Assembly: GCA_916610825.1 (NCBI GenBank)
Contig: OU744452.1
Span: 4,623,543 to 4,687,542 of the forward strand
Length of the DNA stretch: 64,000 nt
Source: Haliclystus octoradiatus
Lineage: Eukaryota; Cnidaria; Staurozoa; Stauromedusae; Haliclystidae
Direction: 5' to 3'
A program made the translations under genes and the position numbers. The notes beneath the pieces were generated by a model. It was given only the letters and a program-made list of their open reading frames with translations. It was not told the origin of the DNA and did no database searches. Below are positions 62,030 to 64,000 of the stretch, in pieces (the stretch's first letter is position 1; every line of letters begins with the position of its first letter).

Positions 62030-62243
62030 TCATTTCCAGGTGTTGGTGGTCTCGCTCTCGCTGTTAACAAAGCGCGCGTATGTTCGCTTTCTTTTGCATC
62101 TTTGAAAATTTCAACAACACGAATGTAGATCATTTTCAAGCAACATTATCAATGACAATTTCATAGTTCATTTTCAAACAACTTATCGTTATTTAACTAC
62201 TTAACAACTCCTGATCAAGAAATCAGCCAGATAACGAAAAAAG
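62030..62243 (+). promoter_or_regulatory. Promoter / 5' untranslated exon of the MULE-like gene
   Basis: This stretch is locally richer in CpG (GCGCGCGTATG near 62,076) and ends at a good donor, AAAAAAG|GTGAGT at 62,244. The acceptor TTGATTTCTAG lies directly before the ATG at 62,651. The transcription start is not identified. Confidence 0.5.
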
Positions 62244-62650
62244 GTGAGTCCAAATTCGATTTAGATTAGAATGTTGATAGGTTTCGAATGCTTTCATAGG
62301 CTACTTCAAACGTGTGTCTCTGTTTCATCTGTCGTTTTGGCCTGCTTCTCATTCTCAATTTAGACAATTTTAGACATCTGTTCAACTCAGACTTTTCTGA
62401 CAAATGATAATTTTCATAGCTTTATAACTGGGCATAGAGTATTGGTGTAGCAGGCCTTTTAATTAGGTTTGAATTTGAAAGGTTATCCCGTTTCTTATTT
62501 ACTTATTTTTGAATTTAATTCGTATAGTTTTAATATAAATTTGGCAGTAATTTCATAATATTATTTTCACTAATGACTGAAATGTCGATAGCATAGTTAT
62601 AATTTTGGCTAATGATTAAATATTGATCAAATTGTTATGTTGATTTCTAG

Positions 62651-63544
62651 ATGGACATTGAAAAACTAGCCACTGAATCTCTCAGAGCAGTCATCGCCAA
62701 CAACTTTCCTGGCTTGAAAGATACTGACGAACTTAACAGCCAATTGTTTGATTTACTACCATTAGACCCCACCAATGTTAAGGTGTGTTCTATTGAGGGG
62801 ACACCAGACAAATTCAAAGCCAATTTCACCTGCACTTTACAATCAGATGATGTTAATGCCTTTGTGTCTGCCTATAGTGCTCACAATAATGAAACCATTA
62901 GAGTGTCCAACAGTAAAATCCTTACAGCAAAGAGCCAATACCAAATATATAAAACGTTTAGATGTCACCACAAAACCAGACACAAGAATACGTTAGATGC
63001 AGACCGATTGATGAAAGAAAACCCTTCAAAGCGATTCAAGAACACAAACTGTCCCTTCAACTTGACGGTAAAAAAATCTAAAGATGCCACATCTTTTCCC
63101 TTTCAAATGCATCTAGAATGGAACCATAACCATCCAGTTAATTCCCTACAAGCCTGGAACTTCAAGGATATTGGCCCAACTGTGAGAGAAAATATTTCTG
63201 CGTTATTTGAAAATGGCTTATCCCCTGCTTTGGCATATAATGAGTTTACCACGGAAACAGAAGCTAACTGCTTGGGTGACAACTTGAAATTTCATTTGTT
63301 GAAAGGAGATCGCAGCAAATTCCCAAGAAAGTCAGACTTCTACAACATGTACACTGAATTTTGCAAAAGCCACTTTGGTGGTAAGAATGGAGAATCTTTA
63401 TTTGCTGCATTAGATGATAGAATCGAGGTGCTTAGAGAAATGATACCAGAATTGTCAATCGAAAAGCAAGATATTGACACTCATGAAGGAGTTCCATTCA
63501 TGTTGGGTTTTGTAACTCCTGTAATGAAAAGAGTCCACTCTATG
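62651..63544 (+). CDS. MULE/FAR1-like transposase, N-terminal exon
   Basis: The ATG follows its splice acceptor with no gap. The 298-residue exon reads MDIEKLATESLRAVIANNFP. A FAR1/WRKY-GCM1-type zinc module follows: YQIYKTFRCHHKTRHKN, NCPFNLTVKKS, then HLEWNHNHPVNSLQAW (Cys...Cys...His-x-His). This DNA-binding module precedes the DDE core in MULE transposases and related host proteins. The region PTVRENISALFENGLSPALA is also typical. The exon ends RVHSM|GTATGT in phase 0, so the catalytic part lies beyond the window. Transposon or domesticated gene cannot be told here. Confidence 0.75.
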
Positions 63545-64000
63545 GTATGTTGCTAGTCTAGTTCATATGACTAACAAATTAATTAATAAAGATGTAGGAT
63601 TTAGTTATGATATTGTTTATGGTAACACGTCTTCATGGTCTCAGTTGCATATCTGTGTGAAGTGTTGTTTTTAGGATGTGTTGAATGTGTTGAATGTAAG
63701 ATCTCATGTGGTATTTTGGGTATTTGCGTGCATGTTGTTTACATGATTCTATTGTTTGAGTGCATGTGATGCCATGTGATAATTAGTAATGTGTTGTGAT
63801 TGGTGCTTCGTATTGTCATGTGATTAGTAACTGTTATATGTATTTTGCATGCCTTTTGTTTTCTGTTTCCTCCATGCCGACCCTGTAAGAATCTTACAGA
63901 AGACACAAGCTTTGACCTATTACAAATTTACTTTATTAGCACTACATAATCATAATAGTGTAAAACTTCTGAACATTGCAGTGCTTACTGCTCTGAGCAA
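63545..64000. other. Intron sequence at the window edge
   Basis: No further exon is visible before the window ends. Confidence 0.4.

Noticed and set aside
1-64000. CRISPR array, bacterial operon or organellar genome
   Set aside because: No spaced identical repeats, no Shine-Dalgarno operons; spliceosomal introns and eukaryotic transposons throughout.

Overview
This window is animal nuclear DNA, most likely from a marine invertebrate. It is AT-rich, its genes are split by GT-AG introns, and it holds several unrelated transposon superfamilies together with apoptosis-type host domains (leucine-rich repeats, death domain, Roc-COR). A tunicate or other invertebrate deuterostome would fit, but nothing here fixes the taxon. 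No rRNA, CRISPR array or prokaryotic operon is visible. All calls come from reading the sequence; no search was run.

Layout. 0-6.6 kb: a hairpin MITE, the 3' tail of a decayed chromodomain-bearing Ty3/gypsy element with its LTR, and dispersed repeats. 6.6-11.3 kb: a complete Ty3/gypsy retrotransposon on the minus strand with identical 104-bp LTRs and a 5-bp target duplication, but a broken pol. 12.2-18.1 kb: a graveyard of gypsy integrase, gypsy gag-protease and LINE reverse transcriptase fragments. 19.7-44.1 kb: a multi-exon plus-strand gene whose splice phases connect from an LRR exon to a death-domain exon; architecture and approximate length resemble PIDD1. One intron of this gene carries a complete TTAA-flanked Kolobok-like transposon (22,543-27,457). 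Its two-exon gene encodes a DDE transposase fused to a DEDDh exonuclease. Other introns carry LINE ends and a second broken gypsy element (37.7-41.9 kb). 44-50 kb: simple repeats, copies of a dispersed repeat family with a CGTAATGAT minisatellite, and a compact intronless gene for a predicted secreted protein with a TATA box and poly(A) signal. 50.6-54.3 kb: two exons of a Roc-COR protein with an in-frame stop, with a long-TIR TTAA MITE in the intron. 53-56.6 kb: a LINE fragment and a frameshifted unknown ORF. 58.0-60.6 kb: an open BED-finger hAT transposase split by a 79-bp intron. 62-64 kb: the start of a MULE/FAR1-like gene that runs off the window.

How it fits together. The host genes (PIDD-like, Roc-COR relic, secreted protein) all lie on the plus strand. 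Most of the remaining sequence is mobile DNA, much of it nested: a gypsy element inside a dispersed repeat, a Kolobok-like element inside a PIDD-like intron, a MITE inside a Roc-COR intron. The strongest candidate for something little described is the Kolobok-like transposase-exonuclease fusion in an element whose two ends and target duplication are intact.
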